From Phycisphaerae bacterium (lineage in GTDB: Bacteria > Planctomycetota > Phycisphaerae > Phycisphaerales > UBA1924), in contig JAUIFD010000018.1 of assembly GCA_030429485.1 (NCBI GenBank), forward strand, positions 1 through 33,783: DNA of 33,783 nucleotides. The letters are read 5' to 3'. The notes beneath the pieces are model-generated. The model saw only the letters and a program-made list of their open reading frames with translations. It was not told where the DNA came from and made no database searches. A program made the translations under genes and the position numbers. This document shows, in pieces, positions 33,397-33,783 of this stretch. How positions within the stretch are numbered: the stretch's first letter is position 1; each line of letters starts with the position of its first letter.

Positions 33397-33723
33397 ATGG
33401 CGAGCGCTCGACACGTGATCCTCCAACAGGCCCGGGAAGACAGCGAGCCCGGCGGCGAGTTGCCGGCGCTCGGCGAGCCGAAAGAGCTCCGCACCACGCT
33501 CTCGAAATACAACACCCACCCCGACGGCTCACCCATGTCGATCGGGATTGACCGCCTGCACGGGCCCGGCTTCATCGTCGAGATCCCTACCGGGCTCGAC
33601 GAGCTGCGCCAGATCATGGTGCACATCAACGATCAGGAAACCGCGTGGCCCGTGCTCTCGCGCGTCTGCCGCGAACTCGGATGGACAATGCTCGACGCCG
33701 AGAGCGGGCGGAAGTTCATCTAG
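33397..33723 (+). CDS. Small conserved-looking protein of unknown function
   Basis: The product is 108 residues and I do not recognise it. It has no signal peptide or membrane helix. The N-terminal 35 residues are polar; the rest looks like a compact alpha/beta fold with MSIGIDRLHGPGFIVEIPTG, a helix DELRQIMVHINDQETAWPVL and a final GWTMLDAESGRKFI. The codon use has the strong third-position G/C of its neighbours, which supports a real gene. The ATG at 33397 has no good ribosome site (ACCATTCCCC before it), so translation may start differently or depend on the upstream gene 80 bases away. It ends just before a hairpin. Confidence 0.7.
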   Translation: MASARHVILQQAREDSEPGGELPALGEPKELRTTLSKYNTHPDGSPMSIGIDRLHGPGFIVEIPTGLDELRQIMVHINDQETAWPVLSRVCRELGWTMLDAESGRKFI

Positions 33724-33732
33724 ACCCCGTGC

Positions 33733-33756
33733 CACTGACCTGCTCTGAGGTCAGTG
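33733..33756 (+). terminator. Hairpin after the small unknown gene, possible terminator
   Basis: A perfect 9-base-pair inverted repeat (CACTGACCT at 33733-33741 with AGGTCAGTG at 33748-33756) with a six-base loop starts nine bases after the stop codon. No T-run follows, so it may be a Rho-assisted terminator, an RNA-protecting hairpin, or a binding site instead. Confidence 0.45.
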
Positions 33757-33775
33757 CTCCCCGATGCCCCGATGC

Positions 33776-33783
33776 AAGGAGGA
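33776..33783 (+). promoter_or_regulatory. Shine-Dalgarno sequence for a gene beyond the window
   Basis: AAGGAGGA, a near-perfect match to the anti-Shine-Dalgarno, ends the window. A start codon is expected within about ten bases after the edge. Just before it, the 8-mer CCCCGATG is repeated in tandem (33759-33774). Confidence 0.5.

Noticed and set aside
31907-33532. Minus-strand open frame of 541 codons opposite the acyltransferase and receiver genes
   Set aside because: It spans two well-supported + strand genes and their gap, and has shadow-type composition.
1-33783. tRNA genes, CRISPR arrays, insertion sequences or prophage genes
   Set aside because: No cloverleaf, regularly spaced repeat, transposase, integrase or terminal repeats were seen in gaps or genes.

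Overview
The window looks like a chromosomal stretch of a GC-rich Gram-negative bacterium, most probably a planctomycete of the Phycisphaerae type. This is an inference. It rests on high GC with strong third-position G/C, a secreted FAD oxidoreductase carrying a golvesin/xanthan-lyase-type C-terminal domain, very large secreted glycosidases, a lipid A type acyltransferase (so an outer membrane), and a giant DUF4011/DUF3320 helicase. No rRNA, tRNA, CRISPR array, transposase or integrase was seen.

Region 1 (1-12.6 kb) is about carbohydrate breakdown and uptake. It opens with the truncated piece of a DegT-type aminotransferase, then a secreted FAD-dependent oxidoreductase on the + strand. Facing it is a tight minus-strand operon of fructose-type PTS genes: EIIC, EIIB, and a three-domain HPr-EI-EIIA protein. 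The operon ends with a secreted GH16 endo-glycosidase. Divergent from the PTS operon is a 1457-residue secreted GH38 alpha-mannosidase with extra C-terminal carbohydrate-binding-type domains, closed by a clear intrinsic terminator. The set suggests extracellular attack on polysaccharide or glycan coupled to PEP-driven sugar import. The PTS operon brings its own EI, HPr and EIIA, so it can run the whole phosphorelay without other genes.

Region 2 (12.6-19.8 kb) holds an orphan HupE/UreJ-type membrane protein. Convergent with it is a 1961-residue protein combining a transglutaminase-like N-terminus, DUF4011, an SF1 helicase, a PD-(D/E)XK-like nuclease and DUF3320. It resembles the large COG1112 helicases that occur in antiphage systems, but no partner gene is visible.

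Region 3 (19.9-30.0 kb) is a chemosensory island. A minus-strand operon, in transcription order, encodes CheA (two HPt domains), CheW, a soluble double-PAS chemoreceptor, CheR, CheD, CheY, a CheX/CheC-family phosphatase and CheB; several start/stop codons overlap by 4 bases. Divergent from it is a second CheX-CheY pair. A PilZ-DUF342 (FapA-like) protein converges on that pair and could tie c-di-GMP to the chemosensory output. No flagellar or pilus structural genes are present.

Region 4 (30.3-33.8 kb, + strand) contains a membrane-anchored coiled-coil protein with a BRCT-like C-terminus that contains an EF-hand-like loop. Seven bases later comes a LpxL/HtrB-type acyltransferase, then a stand-alone receiver protein, a small unknown protein, a hairpin, and a perfect Shine-Dalgarno sequence for a gene beyond the edge.
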